Positions 1 to 9,545 of a stretch of DNA of 49,260 nt are shown here, in pieces (position 1 is the first letter of the stretch; each line of letters opens with the position of its first letter). The stretch is from Chlorobiota bacterium (lineage in GTDB: Bacteria > Bacteroidota > Bacteroidia > Bacteroidales > JAADJA01), in the NCBI GenBank assembly GCA_013151015.1, contig JAADJA010000016.1:1-49260 (forward strand), given 5' to 3'. The translations under genes and the position numbers were made by a program. Under the pieces are notes generated by a model. That model worked only from the letters and a program-made list of their open reading frames with translations. It was not told the DNA's origin and ran no database searches.

Positions 1-116
1 AGTAATAATAAATAAAATAAATATTAAATAATTAGTGCAAAAGTAATTGTTATTCCGTTCGGTTTGTAATTTTTTTTAATTTTTTAATTTCAGTAGTTTT
101 AAGGTCAATAAGTCAT

Positions 117-3100
117 TCAATTTTTCACCATCTTCTGAACCACAGCCCGATCTCCAATATTAAGCCGGATAAAGTAAATACCATTGTCCAATGTTTGACC
201 AGAGGCTTTTTCCCCATTCCAGAAAACAGATTGCCTGCCAGCATTCAAATATTTTTTATCCAGGACAGTGGCCACCTTCCGTCCGGAAATGTCGAACACG
301 GCAATGGACACATTATCTGTATTTGGAAGAGTAAATGAAATCTGTGTACCGGAAACCATGGGGTTGGGGGAAACCCTCAGGTCAAACAACACTTCATTCC
401 TTACAATCCCTGTGAGCGAATCGGCAGTAACATAATCCACCTTGGTTTCGGTATCGGACTGGGATCCGTTGATAATCTTTAAGGATACGGTGTATGTCCC
501 AATATTATTATAGGTGTAAGTTGGGTTTTGGTCATAAGAGTCAATTGTGCCGTCGTTGTCAAAATCCCATTCCCAATCAGTAATATCCCCCGTTGATAAA
601 TCGGCAAAATGGACTTCAAAGGGGATATTGCCCGTTGTTTCATCAGCCGAAAAGTCGGCATTTAAGAGAGTGATGTTCAATCCTCCTGAATAGCAGCTCA
701 ATTTCCCGTTGCGGCCACCCACAACCATTTCCATGGAACCATCGCCCGTAATATCAGGGATTGCCGCAATGGCATCTATCACTTCTGTATAGTTTTGCGA
801 AAACAGCACCTCCCCATCCACACCGTTCAGGAAATAAAAGCGGTTGGTACTGAACAAAGTTCCGGCAATCAGATCATTGATCCCATCGCCGTTCACATCC
901 CCTATCTTGTCAATGTTCCAGCATTTATCGGCCAGTGGTGTTGTCCAGAGGTTTTCGCCGGTTTGCCCATCGAGCATGATGGCATTTGCCCCGGCATGGG
1001 CAACAGCGATATCGGCAAAGCCATCGTTGTTCACATCCTCCAACCTTTCAAATCGCAACAACAGGGAAGTGTTGGTATTTCCGGCAATTTGCGGGATACC
1101 GTTGGTGGCATCCATCAAATAATAATTCCCGAGGAAATCACCCGAAATCACATCAGAAACCCCATCATTGGTAATATCATCCAATTGTTCCAAAGCCCAA
1201 ACCGAAGAACCGGAAGCGGGGAAAGTCCACTCAATGAAGCCATTGGATCCATCGATCCCATAAACCATACCCTGGGTTTCCTGGTTATTGGATGCACCGG
1301 CAACCACATCTGGAATACCATCATTTGTAAAATCAGCCACACCGATAACCGCAAAGTTGGGTCCGTTGGTATTGGCCTCCCAAATGGGAATACCCGTCAA
1401 CCCATCGAGGCAAAAAACCCGTTTCGGGCCTGTGTTGTTGCCATCGTTCCCCGTGGCTGCCAACACATCATTTATTCCGTCATTTGTATAATCAGTTTCT
1501 GCAAACACTTGGTAAACCCAGCCACCATCACCATAAACATGGGTATCGTAAACCCAAAGTATTTCCCCTGTTTTCCCGGAAAAAGCCTTGATGGCACGGA
1601 CGCCCCAGCCAAAGCCCACCACCACATCTTCAAACCCATCATTATCAATATCCTCAATAATGCTCAAATCATTTTGGGAATAAACACTCCCGGCCTCATT
1701 TTCCCAAAGGATATCCGCAAGCCCTGACGAATTGCCATTGAAACAGCGGACATAGTTATCTTCGGAACAGACAATCACATCGGCGATGCCATCACCGCTC
1801 ACGTCACCAATGGGTGCTATCGCTTTTATGCTGTTGTCATAACTTGTATTGATGGTATAATCCCAAAGCCCATCGCCCATGGGATAATCCTGATCGACAC
1901 CGCTTCCCGACAAATCAATTGAAACGGGTGGCTGGGTTGCATCGTTGTGTTCAATCTCCGCAGTAGCTTCAAAAGAAGTTGCCGCCTCAGGCGAAAACCA
2001 AATCCCGATTTCTTTTGTTTCCAAAACCCCGACCGAAATGGGGAAAACCACTTCTTCACCCAAATAAAAGGCCGGGTCGGAAACCGTAATATTATTGACT
2101 TCAAGAGCCGTGTTACCATCGTTCTGGATTTGCAGGAACCAACGGGTATTCGCATTCATGCGCACATTTCCATAATTATGTGAGGTTTGGGGAACAAGGA
2201 TATGTGGCCCATCAAAAACAGCTTCCCCAAGAAGTGCAACATCCACAATTGGCGTTACCGGATCATTTGATTCAATATCAACAGAAGTGTTTAGGTTTCC
2301 TGTTTCCGTAGGCTTAAAAACAAACGGGATTTCCAGGAAATCGCCCGGGGCAATAATTTGCGGGAATGTCATGTAAACGAAAATGGGCACCGCATTTTGA
2401 ACGACAAGGTTTGTAATCTCCAGATCGGCTGTCCCGGTATTGTTAATGGTACAATCCCAGACGGAAGAATCGCCAACTGTAACATTTCCATAATTATATT
2501 CAGTTACCGGCACCTCAATATGGGGTGTTCCGACACCTCCCAAATCAACTTTGTACAATGTGCTGTTCGTTCCCAATCCACCATCGACATACCATAGATA
2601 TTGCCCATCGAAAACCACTCCGGCAGGTTTAACATTTTCACAATCATGGCTTTCGAGAATATTTCCGGCCTGGTCGATTTTAAACAAAAGGTCGGCATTG
2701 TAGTCCACTACCCACAAATTATCTTCATGTACGGCAATGTCCCAGGGTTGGTCATCTGGGGCCTGAAACTGAATCAATATATTCCCTGAAGCATCAACTT
2801 TGTATATAGTGGATGGATCGGGATAATAGGTTGCTACCCAAAAGTCACCGTTATCGTAAGCAATGCCCGACATATAATGATCCGGCAAGTCGAACTGGGA
2901 AAGCGCCGTGCCCGAAAAATCAAGTTGCATGGCGTAAGCAGGTACGGATGAACTCGTGCCATGATCGGTAATCCATAAATCCGTTCCATCATATGTCATC
3001 CCAAAAGAATCGCCGATAACAGGATTCGTGAACAATAAAACATTGCTTCCCGAGTTAGGATCAAACTTGAAAACCTGATCGCCACCCGAACCATAAATGC

Positions 3101-3281
3101 CAAAATAGAGATAAGTCCCATCATAGGCAAGACCCGATGCTTTTCCGGGAATGTCGTATGTTGCCACAATTGACCAGTCGTTTGTATTGGCAACAAGCTG
3201 GTAAGAAATTAGATTTAAAACCATCAGTAAACCGATAATCGGGATGCCTGGTTTTTTTGGAATATCGGATAGATTTTTCAT
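117..3281 (-). CDS. T9SS-exported FG-GAP/PKD surface protein
   Basis: This 1054-residue protein is predicted to be exported by the type IX secretion system and held at the cell surface or released. An N-terminal hydrophobic signal (about residues 12-31) is followed by a beta-propeller-like region (35-250, repeated SGLAYDG/GMTYDG motifs). Two choice-of-anchor-D/ASH-type Ig domains come next (about 255-355 and 360-465, each with a YNYGNV or HNYGNV motif). A run of FG-GAP/VCBS-like repeats with DVNGDG and DFTNDG calcium-type motifs covers 475-865, then a PKD domain (about 875-955) and a T9SS type A sorting domain (about 968-1054, starting SPNP and ending VQKMVKN). The substrate is unknown; such architectures usually mean adhesion or carbohydrate binding. 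It lies beyond the terminator of the dcw operon, so it is probably a separate unit. Family assignments are from motif recognition only. Confidence 0.88.
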   Translation of the reverse strand: MKNLSDIPKKPGIPIIGLLMVLNLISYQLVANTNDWSIVATYDIPGKASGLAYDGTYLYFGIYGSGGDQVFKFDPNSGSNVLLFTNPVIGDSFGMTYDGTDLWITDHGTSSSVPAYAMQLDFSGTALSQFDLPDHYMSGIAYDNGDFWVATYYPDPSTIYKVDASGNILIQFQAPDDQPWDIAVHEDNLWVVDYNADLLFKIDQAGNILESHDCENVKPAGVVFDGQYLWYVDGGLGTNSTLYKVDLGGVGTPHIEVPVTEYNYGNVTVGDSSVWDCTINNTGTADLEITNLVVQNAVPIFVYMTFPQIIAPGDFLEIPFVFKPTETGNLNTSVDIESNDPVTPIVDVALLGEAVFDGPHILVPQTSHNYGNVRMNANTRWFLQIQNDGNTALEVNNITVSDPAFYLGEEVVFPISVGVLETKEIGIWFSPEAATSFEATAEIEHNDATQPPVSIDLSGSGVDQDYPMGDGLWDYTINTSYDNSIKAIAPIGDVSGDGIADVIVCSEDNYVRCFNGNSSGLADILWENEAGSVYSQNDLSIIEDIDNDGFEDVVVGFGWGVRAIKAFSGKTGEILWVYDTHVYGDGGWVYQVFAETDYTNDGINDVLAATGNDGNNTGPKRVFCLDGLTGIPIWEANTNGPNFAVIGVADFTNDGIPDVVAGASNNQETQGMVYGIDGSNGFIEWTFPASGSSVWALEQLDDITNDGVSDVISGDFLGNYYLMDATNGIPQIAGNTNTSLLLRFERLEDVNNDGFADIAVAHAGANAIMLDGQTGENLWTTPLADKCWNIDKIGDVNGDGINDLIAGTLFSTNRFYFLNGVDGEVLFSQNYTEVIDAIAAIPDITGDGSMEMVVGGRNGKLSCYSGGLNITLLNADFSADETTGNIPFEVHFADLSTGDITDWEWDFDNDGTIDSYDQNPTYTYNNIGTYTVSLKIINGSQSDTETKVDYVTADSLTGIVRNEVLFDLRVSPNPMVSGTQISFTLPNTDNVSIAVFDISGRKVATVLDKKYLNAGRQSVFWNGEKASGQTLDNGIYFIRLNIGDRAVVQKMVKN

Positions 3282-3323
3282 GATAGGGAGTTTTAAATTT
3301 CAAGAAACCAAAGTACAAAAAAA

Positions 3324-3343
3324 ATTCCCTTGATAGAGGGGAT
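3324..3343 (-). terminator. Intrinsic terminator after yqeY
   Basis: A short stem (CCCT/AGGG extended by A-T pairs, six-base loop) is followed on the minus strand by a run of eight T. It lies 34 nt after the yqeY stop and so probably ends the dcw transcript. The other strand also has a T-run, so it could act in both directions. Confidence 0.6.
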
Positions 3344-3376
3344 TTTTTATAATTGTTCAAAAAACAAGGTTAACGG

Positions 3377-3826
3377 TTAGCTTAAAAGTGCTTTTACAAT
3401 ATTTGATATGAGTTTGTTATCCGCTTTTCCCGCGAGTTTTTTTGTGGCCATTCCCATCACCCTGCCCATATCCTTCATGGACGAGGCACCCGTTTCGGAA
3501 ACAATCCCTTCAATAATCCCCTTGATTTCATCTTCGCCCATTTGTTCGGGTAAATATTTGCTGATAACATTATACTGGAACTCCTCGTCAACTACCAGGT
3601 CATCCCTTCCCTGTGACTTAAAAAGCTCTGCAGATTCCTTGCGTTGCTTCACAAGCTTCTGAAGGATTTTCATTTCGACATCTTCGGCCATTTCGCCGGA
3701 AGCACCTTTGCCCGTTTTCTCCAATAATATTGCAGCTTTCACGGCACGTAAGGCTTCAAGGGTTTTCTTGTCCTTTGCCCGCATGGCGGTTTTTATGTCA
3801 TCGTTGATTAATTTTTCGAGGCTCAT
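3377..3826 (-). CDS. yqeY: GatB/YqeY domain protein
   Basis: This 149-residue single-domain protein is related to the C-terminal tRNA-interacting domain of GatB, the amidotransferase subunit; the free-standing family has no firmly established role. The family pattern is clear: MSLEKLINDDIKTAMRAKDK at the start, LRAVKAAI, then a C-terminal helical part with EQMGEDEI and DMGRVMGMATKKLAGKAD. The length is normal for the family. It is the last gene before a terminator. It is separated from ftsZ by a duplicated hairpin repeat and is probably co-transcribed with it. The ATG start is well placed. Confidence 0.93.
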   Translation of the reverse strand: MSLEKLINDDIKTAMRAKDKKTLEALRAVKAAILLEKTGKGASGEMAEDVEMKILQKLVKQRKESAELFKSQGRDDLVVDEEFQYNVISKYLPEQMGEDEIKGIIEGIVSETGASSMKDMGRVMGMATKKLAGKADNKLISNIVKALLS

Positions 3827-3845
3827 TGTTTTGCTTTTATAATTC

Positions 3846-3945
3846 TACCATAATTTCGCACCGATGGTGCTACCATAATTCCGCATCTACGATGCTACCA
3901 TAATTTCGCACCGATGGTGCTACCATAATTCCGCATCTACGATGC
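3846..3945. repeat. Two exact 50-bp tandem units of palindromes
   Basis: Positions 3846-3895 and 3896-3945 are identical 50-bp units. Each is made of two 25-bp halves beginning TACCATAATT and carrying a perfect hairpin: GCACC-GAT-GGTGC in the first half and GCATC-TAC-GATGC in the second. The array ends exactly at the base before the ftsZ stop codon. It has the look of a REP element, and related 5-bp-stem/3-nt-loop hairpins occur at 8130-8142 and 9643-9655. Confidence 0.9.
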
Positions 3946-5511
3946 TTAATCCACATTGTCGTGCAAGAACGAATTATTGGTCAGGATTTCGCCTTTGTTG
4001 TTTTCACCTTCACCGATAGTGTATTTCGGGATTACCGTTTCGGCAGAAGGTTTTACATCGTTCAGTTCAATATTCCTGCGGATATAGGCCGGTACGTTCT
4101 CCATGGCTTCCAACTCTTTTTGTGATTTCAACTTAACGCTTAAATCCTTTAGCTTCCTGATCCGCTCTACTGATTTTTTTTCGATGGCCTGTTTTTCAGG
4201 GCTCAATTCAATTTCAGGTTCTTCATCACGGGGAAGCGAAAATGAGATTTCCCTTTGCTCAACTTCATCCGAAACAGGCTCTTTTATCATAATCGGCTTG
4301 TCAATTTCAAGTGCCGGTGATTCCTCCTTTTTCTTCAAATAAATCCCGGAAGGGCTTTCTTCAGTTTCAACGGGTTTGCGTTCAGCTACAACTTCGGTTT
4401 TCGTTTCCTCTTTTTTATCCTCCACCTCTTTTTTTGAGGGAATAAGGGTTATTTCACTAATGGGCTCGGTGATACGCGTACTTGTTTTTGCTATTGGTTT
4501 TTCTTTCCTTTCAAAGGTCAAAGGGTGGACAATTTTCCGCTTTGGCTTGCCATCAACACTATCCGTTTTAAAACCAGTGGCCACAAGGGTAATGCTTATT
4601 TTGTTCCCCAAGGATTCATCAATCCCGTTTCCCCAGATAATCTCGGCATTCTGTCCGGCTTCTTCCTGGATATAATCAGTAATTTCAACCACCTCGTCCA
4701 TGGTGATTTCCTCAGCTCCCGAAGAAACATAAAGCAGGATATTATCGGCCCCAACGATATGGTTGTCATTGAGCAAAGGCGACGACAATGCGGTTTCGAC
4801 AGCTTCCATGGCCCTGTTTTCCCCTTCGGCAGTGGCCGAGCCCATGATTGCCGTGCCACTGTCTTTCATCACGGTTTTCACATCCTCAAAGTCAACATTG
4901 ATATATCCCGTTACGGTAATAATCTCGGCAATACCTTTGGCCGCCACAGTCAGGATATTGTCAGCCTGCTGAAAAGCCTCGGACAATTTCAGGTTCCCAT
5001 GGACATCGCGCAGTTTATCGTTCCCTATCACGAGCAAAGTATCCACCGATTGTTTCAGTTCATCAATCCCGGCCTCGGCCTGTAATTTTCTTTTTCGGCC
5101 TTCAAAAGCGAAAGGAAGGGTAACGATACCAACGGTAAGTATCCCCATTTCTTTGGCCACTTCGGCAATTACCGGAGCGGCGCCCGTTCCCGTTCCGCCA
5201 CCCATTCCGGCAGTTATGAACAGCATTTTCGTGTTTTTGTCAAGGAGTTGTTTGATATCCTCTATATTTTCGATGGCAGACTCTTTCCCAACCGCAGGCA
5301 CGGAACCAGCCCCAAGACCTCTTTCCCCCAACTGTATCTTGGTCGGCACAGGGCTCATTTTCATGGCTTGTGCATCCGTGTTGCAAACAATAAAGTCAAC
5401 ACCTTCGATGCCCTGGTTAAACATATGCGAAACGGCATTTCCGCCGCCGCCGCCCACACCGATTACTTTGATGATGGAAGATTGGTCTTTTGGTAGGTCA
5501 AATTTTAGCAT
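3946..5511 (-). CDS. ftsZ: Cell division GTPase FtsZ
   Basis: FtsZ is the tubulin-like GTPase that polymerises into the Z-ring at the division site. The 521-residue product has the N-terminal GGGGGN nucleotide-binding loop (about 20-25), the tubulin signature GGGTGTG (104-110) and the NTDA motif near residue 44. The GTPase and C-terminal domains end near residue 335. A long, charged, K/E-rich linker (about 335-500) follows, ending in FLHDNVD, the form seen in Bacteroidota; this makes it longer than the E. coli protein (383). The ATG start fits the family N-terminus. It is separated from upstream ftsA by 286 nt, which may hold an extra promoter. Confidence 0.98.
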   Translation of the reverse strand: MLKFDLPKDQSSIIKVIGVGGGGGNAVSHMFNQGIEGVDFIVCNTDAQAMKMSPVPTKIQLGERGLGAGSVPAVGKESAIENIEDIKQLLDKNTKMLFITAGMGGGTGTGAAPVIAEVAKEMGILTVGIVTLPFAFEGRKRKLQAEAGIDELKQSVDTLLVIGNDKLRDVHGNLKLSEAFQQADNILTVAAKGIAEIITVTGYINVDFEDVKTVMKDSGTAIMGSATAEGENRAMEAVETALSSPLLNDNHIVGADNILLYVSSGAEEITMDEVVEITDYIQEEAGQNAEIIWGNGIDESLGNKISITLVATGFKTDSVDGKPKRKIVHPLTFERKEKPIAKTSTRITEPISEITLIPSKKEVEDKKEETKTEVVAERKPVETEESPSGIYLKKKEESPALEIDKPIMIKEPVSDEVEQREISFSLPRDEEPEIELSPEKQAIEKKSVERIRKLKDLSVKLKSQKELEAMENVPAYIRRNIELNDVKPSAETVIPKYTIGEGENNKGEILTNNSFLHDNVD

Positions 5512-5722
5512 TTTTCAATTTTTTTATTTGTAAACCGATTATCCCACAGCTTTGGTTCTTACAAAAACCCGTGAACTATTCAGATTATAAAAATAGATTT
5601 AATAAAGGATGGGAGAATATCCCTGTCAATTATTTTTCAACAATTTGAATGTTAGTAACAAATCAGTAAATCAAATAATCGGGAAATTTTAAAATAAGGT
5701 TATCCATATAACACACCCCCAG

Positions 5723-5738
5723 CCCCTCTCAAGAGGGG
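5723..5738. other. CCCCTC-TCAA-GAGGGG hairpin between ftsA and ftsZ
   Basis: A perfect 6-bp stem with a TCAA loop sits in a C-rich stretch (ACACCCCCAGCCCCTC) in the 286-nt ftsA-ftsZ gap. No T-run follows on the minus strand, so it is not a clear terminator. It resembles a common dispersed Bacteroidota intergenic motif. Nothing else is obvious in the AT-rich remainder of this gap. Confidence 0.5.
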
Positions 5739-5797
5739 AGTATTGGTAATTATTTTAAAATTTCTACTATCAAACATATACTGATTAGTTACAAATG

Positions 5798-7108
5798 TTA
5801 ATTAATATTATCGTTTTCAAAGAAATTCTTGATCTTGTTGAGGAACGAAAGCGGGCTGTTTTCCGAAGATTCGGGTTTCTCCTGTTCTTCAATGGTTTCA
5901 TCGTTTTCTTCTACTTCCGGCTCATCTGAAATCTCCACGTTCACCATGTCCTTTTTGGTGCGCTCCATCCCTTCGATCACAAGGCCAATACCGGTGGAAT
6001 ACATCGGACTTGCAAGTTCTTCAGGTACATCCTTGGCAAGGTGTTCGTTGGGATAGCCGATGCGCGTGTCCATCCCGGTAATAAACTCCGTCAACTGCGT
6101 AAGGTCCTTTAATAGCGCTCCACCACCGGTAAGCACAATTCCGGCAATCAACTTTTTCTCATAACCCGAATTTTTGATTTCGTAATAAACATGCTCCACG
6201 ATTTCCTCCATACGGGCCTGGATAATGCTGGCAAGGTTTTTCAAACTTATTTCCTTGGGCGGACGGCCACGAAGACCGGGAATTGCAACGATTTCGTCAT
6301 CGCGGTTTTCGCTGGCAAGGCTCGATCCGAATTTCACTTTCAGTTCCTCGGCATGTTTGCGGATAATGGTACAGCCTTCTTTCACGTCTTCGGTAATCAC
6401 ATCGCCACCAAAGGGGATAACTGCCGTATGCCGGATAATCCCATCCTGGAAAATGGCAATATCTGTTGTCCCACCACCAATATCAACCAAAACAACACCT
6501 GCCTCTTTTTCCTCCTCGCTCAAAACAGCATTGGCAGAAGCAATAGGCTCAAGGATCAGGTCAACCACTTCAAGACCGGTTTTGGTAACACATTTATAGA
6601 TGTTCTTGGCCGCCGTGGTTTGCCCGATAATAATATGGAAATTTGCTTCCAGGCTATTGCCCAACATCCCCACCGGTTCCTTGATCCCCTGTTCGTTGTC
6701 AATCACATATTCCTGTGGGATCACGTCAATGATCTCCTCCCCCGGGCTCATGTTCAGGTTGTACATATTGTTGTGCAGGGTCTCTACATCATGCTTGCTG
6801 ATCTCGTCCTCATAGTTCTCGCGGATAATCCCGCCCCGGTGTTGCAGGCTCTTGATGTGCTGTCCTGCAATACCCACGTTCACGTACTTGATGTTGACAC
6901 CTGATTTCTGGGAGGCTTCATCAATGACAGTCCGGATGGAGTTTACGGTATTTTCGATATTTGAGACCACGCCCCTTTTCACACCGATCGATTCGGTCTT
7001 TCCATGGCCCAGTATTTCAATTTTCCCATGCTCGTTTATCCTGCCAACAATGGCTGCAATTTTTGTTGTCCCGATGTCCAAGCCAACTACAATTTCTGAA
7101 GGTTTCAT
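5798..7108 (-). CDS. ftsA: Cell division protein FtsA
   Basis: FtsA is the actin-like ATPase that tethers FtsZ to the membrane. The ATP-binding motifs are intact: VGLDIGTTKIAAIVG near the start, VLVDIGGGTTDIAIF in the middle and TGGGALL toward the end. A C-terminal acidic linker leads to a final FLNKIKNFFEN stretch that fits the membrane-targeting amphipathic helix. I place the start at the ATG giving MKPSEIVVG (436 residues). The frame stays open upstream to 7165, but that part (MAKYRPSDTRQ...) is encoded by repeat-like TTGTCC/TGTCCG intergenic DNA and does not match the family. It lies between ftsQ and ftsZ as usual. Confidence 0.95.
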   Translation of the reverse strand: MKPSEIVVGLDIGTTKIAAIVGRINEHGKIEILGHGKTESIGVKRGVVSNIENTVNSIRTVIDEASQKSGVNIKYVNVGIAGQHIKSLQHRGGIIRENYEDEISKHDVETLHNNMYNLNMSPGEEIIDVIPQEYVIDNEQGIKEPVGMLGNSLEANFHIIIGQTTAAKNIYKCVTKTGLEVVDLILEPIASANAVLSEEEKEAGVVLVDIGGGTTDIAIFQDGIIRHTAVIPFGGDVITEDVKEGCTIIRKHAEELKVKFGSSLASENRDDEIVAIPGLRGRPPKEISLKNLASIIQARMEEIVEHVYYEIKNSGYEKKLIAGIVLTGGGALLKDLTQLTEFITGMDTRIGYPNEHLAKDVPEELASPMYSTGIGLVIEGMERTKKDMVNVEISDEPEVEENDETIEEQEKPESSENSPLSFLNKIKNFFENDNIN

Positions 7109-7184
7109 ATTGCTGTTTTTATTTGTTGTCCGTTGTCTGGTGTCCGATGGCCGATATTTGGCCATCCATTACCAAAAGTAATTT

Positions 7185-7967
7185 TTATTTCTTCGCACAC
7201 ACTACCTGATTATCAAATTTCAGGTTGATAGACTTGTATTTATCCCAGCCCTTTTTATTTATCCCTTTGTTATAAAAAGCAATGAGGTTGCTGAATTTTT
7301 TCTCCATATTATCGATACCACCAAAATAGATGACCTGCCTGCCTACTTTGGGGACCAATTCGAACTCCTTGCTTTTGCTCACATAAATCTGTTCGATCTG
7401 GGCTTTTAAAAATTCATTCCCATTTATATAGCTTGCCAAAATATAGAGGTCGTCTATCAATTTTTTATCTGCACCTAATGGCTTTTCTTCATTTGGGTTT
7501 TCCAAATCAGTATAATCAAGCTTGATATTCCCACTGGCCACAACCATACGGCACGAAAACCCGGAACGCACAGGAACAGCAGCCCCTGTTTTGTCAATGT
7601 AGAAACTTTTATTCTTCGAATTTATTACCCTTAAAATAGGCTGGCGCTGTATTGCATTGATTTTCATGTTTCCAAAAAGGGAGGCATATACTTCTGCCGA
7701 TTGGACAAATGGAATTTCGTTCACCCTTTTCTCGATGGCGGTCAAATCAATTTCGGAGAGCTTTTTCCCGATCAGGCTGTCAAAATCGGAATAGACGATT
7801 TCCTCCACATAACCGGGGCTGATCATGGGATCGGAATCGTGGTATTCGATGACGACGTCAAAACTTTTGCAGGTGATTTTCTTTTTTTCGGCATTGATGA
7901 AACTCAACAATACCATAATACCCGCCAATATTACAACCCATAATGTGATGTTCAGGATACGTTTCAT
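7185..7967 (-). CDS. ftsQ: Cell division protein FtsQ
   Basis: This is a 260-residue bitopic inner-membrane protein of the divisome, scaffolding FtsL and the FtsW/FtsI synthase. A single transmembrane helix lies at about residues 5-24 (ITLWVVILAGIMVLLSFI). A periplasmic POTRA-like segment follows (DSLIGKKLSEIDLTAIEKRV... then VQSAEVYASL), then the beta domain. Sequence is weakly conserved in this family, so the call rests on size, topology, the FtsQ-like INAIQRQPILRV stretch and position between murC and ftsA. It is followed downstream by ftsA with a 76-nt gap. Confidence 0.92.
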   Translation of the reverse strand: MKRILNITLWVVILAGIMVLLSFINAEKKKITCKSFDVVIEYHDSDPMISPGYVEEIVYSDFDSLIGKKLSEIDLTAIEKRVNEIPFVQSAEVYASLFGNMKINAIQRQPILRVINSKNKSFYIDKTGAAVPVRSGFSCRMVVASGNIKLDYTDLENPNEEKPLGADKKLIDDLYILASYINGNEFLKAQIEQIYVSKSKEFELVPKVGRQVIYFGGIDNMEKKFSNLIAFYNKGINKKGWDKYKSINLKFDNQVVCAKK

Positions 7968-7998
7968 TTTTCAAAATTCTATTATTGTTTTTAAACCC

Positions 7999-8144
7999 GG
8001 TTTTGTCAGGATTTTCGGCTTCCCTTCGACAAGCTCAGGGCAGGCCTCGAAAACCCCGCCAAAACCTATTTAATTTATTTTTTGTAGCCCAGTATTCCGC
8101 TCCGCTCCATACAGGGCTACAAATATTACGTGCCTACAGCACTT
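7999..8144. repeat. Composite REP-like element, copy 1
   Basis: The order is GGTTTTGTCAGGATT, the CCCTTCGACAAGCTCAGGG motif (8031-8042 core), CGCCAAAACCTATTTA, a hairpin with perfect 8-bp arms TGTAGCCC/GGGCTACA (8083-8090 and 8114-8121), then AAATATTAC and GTGC-CTACA-GCAC (8130-8142). A related copy lies at 9546-9661 and a divergent one at 24893-25070. The end of this copy overlaps the murC stop codon and encodes the last residues of MurC. Confidence 0.75.
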
Positions 8145-9508
8145 AATATATCATCCTTCAATAGTCCAACAATTGGTTCCACCAAACGGTCAATATCACC
8201 TGCGCCCATTGTTATCAACACATCGAAATCCTTTTTCTTCAATTCAGCAATCAATTCATTTTTTTCACAAATATTTACCGATATGTTTTCAACCTGTTTT
8301 GCAATCAATTCAGAATCCACTCCGCTTATCGGTTTTTCCCGGGCCGGATAAATTGGAAGCAAAATAAGTTCATCCAAAGTACTGAGGCTTTTCCCAAACT
8401 CCTTTGCAAAATCCCTTGTCCTTGAATATAGATGTGGCTGGAAAACCCCGAGGAGTTTTTTACGGGGGAACATTTCCCTCACCGAATGCAAAACCGCCTC
8501 AATCTCTTTCGGGTGATGGGCATAATCGTCGATATAAACTTTTGTTCCATCATTTACTAAAATATCAAAACGTCGGTTGGTACCAGAAAACCTTGCCAAC
8601 GATTGCCTTAAGTTATCTTCGTCAATCCCAAGCATCAAAGCCACCGAAAGTGCCGCCACTGCATTTTCCACATTGAACAAGCCAGGGATTCCAAGGGTAA
8701 AACCCTTTAATAATCCCTGTGGGGTTTGCAGATCAAATGTGTAAAAACCATTTTTCAGTTCCAGGTCCTTTGTAAAATAATCCGCTTTTTCCCGAAGGGA
8801 ATAACGAAGGATTTTATTCTTTCCTTTCTGATCAATTTCCAATTCCAGGCCCTGTTTTATAATAATTGTCCCACTATCTTTTGTTTGGGAAATGAAATCA
8901 TTGAAACTCTGAACCAGGCTGTTCTTAGAACCATAAATATCCAAATGGTCTGCATCAACGGAAGTCACCAAAGCGATATCAGGGAAAAGTTTCAGGAAGG
9001 ACTTATCGTACTCATCGGCTTCCGCCACCATCCAATCTGCATTTTCGGAATAAACCAAATTGGATTTGAAATTATTTGAAATCCCGCCCAGGAAAGCCGT
9101 ACATCCCAATTCGGATTGGTTCAGCAACCACGCAATAAGAGTCGAGACGGTTGTTTTTCCATGTGTTCCGGCCACGGCAATTGTTTTCCGGCCTTTGGTC
9201 AAAAGTCCAAGGGCTTCCGAACGTTTTAAAAAACCGATACCTGAATTTTGCAGATGGACAAATTCTTTCAGGTCTTTTGGAACAGCCGGTGTATAAATGA
9301 TCAAATCCAGGTTATCCGGTATTTGATTTACATCGTCTTCAAAATGAATGGCAATCCCTTCCTTTTGCAACCTGGCAGTAAGATCCGAAGGGGTCTTGTC
9401 GTAACCGCTGACATTTGCCCCCCGGGCATTATAATACCTTGCCAGGGCACTCATTCCAATGCCCCCGATCCCGAGAAAGTAGATATTATGTAATTGCCCG
9501 TTTTTCAA
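8126..9508 (-). CDS. murC: UDP-N-acetylmuramate--L-alanine ligase
   Basis: MurC adds L-alanine to UDP-MurNAc using ATP, the first peptide-stem step of peptidoglycan synthesis in the cytoplasm. The N-terminal nucleotide-binding motif FLGIGGIGMSALA (about 11-23), the ATP P-loop GTHGKTT (114-120) and the Mur-ligase central motif around DEYDKSF are all present. At 460 residues it is a normal-length ligase. The 3' end runs into a REP-like hairpin, so the final residues SAVGT are repeat-encoded. It lies downstream of the four-helix-bundle-like gene after a 198-nt repeat-bearing gap. Confidence 0.97.
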   Translation of the reverse strand: MKNGQLHNIYFLGIGGIGMSALARYYNARGANVSGYDKTPSDLTARLQKEGIAIHFEDDVNQIPDNLDLIIYTPAVPKDLKEFVHLQNSGIGFLKRSEALGLLTKGRKTIAVAGTHGKTTVSTLIAWLLNQSELGCTAFLGGISNNFKSNLVYSENADWMVAEADEYDKSFLKLFPDIALVTSVDADHLDIYGSKNSLVQSFNDFISQTKDSGTIIIKQGLELEIDQKGKNKILRYSLREKADYFTKDLELKNGFYTFDLQTPQGLLKGFTLGIPGLFNVENAVAALSVALMLGIDEDNLRQSLARFSGTNRRFDILVNDGTKVYIDDYAHHPKEIEAVLHSVREMFPRKKLLGVFQPHLYSRTRDFAKEFGKSLSTLDELILLPIYPAREKPISGVDSELIAKQVENISVNICEKNELIAELKKKDFDVLITMGAGDIDRLVEPIVGLLKDDILSAVGT

Positions 9509-9545
9509 AATCTATGGTTCTATTCGTTGCTTATATCCATGATTT

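Noticed and set aside
795-1727. 310-codon open frame on the plus strand
   Set aside because: It lies wholly antisense to the repetitive FG-GAP gene, whose biased codons leave the opposite strand open. It has no family motifs and no promoter.
3368-3381. GCTAACCGTTAACC on the minus strand, like the TTGYTAACC boxes
   Set aside because: The two half-sites are 7 bp apart instead of 11, there is no TAnnTTTG element 30 nt on, and it overlaps the end of yqeY. Probably chance.
4525-5085. 186-codon plus-strand frame
   Set aside because: It is antisense to ftsZ with no recognisable domain.
6191-6904. 237-codon plus-strand frame
   Set aside because: It is antisense to ftsA, with composition typical of a shadow frame.
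7109-7165. N-terminal extension of FtsA
   Set aside because: The extra 19 residues are encoded by TTGTCCGTTGTCTGG-type repeat words and do not match FtsA; the ATG at 7108 fits the family.
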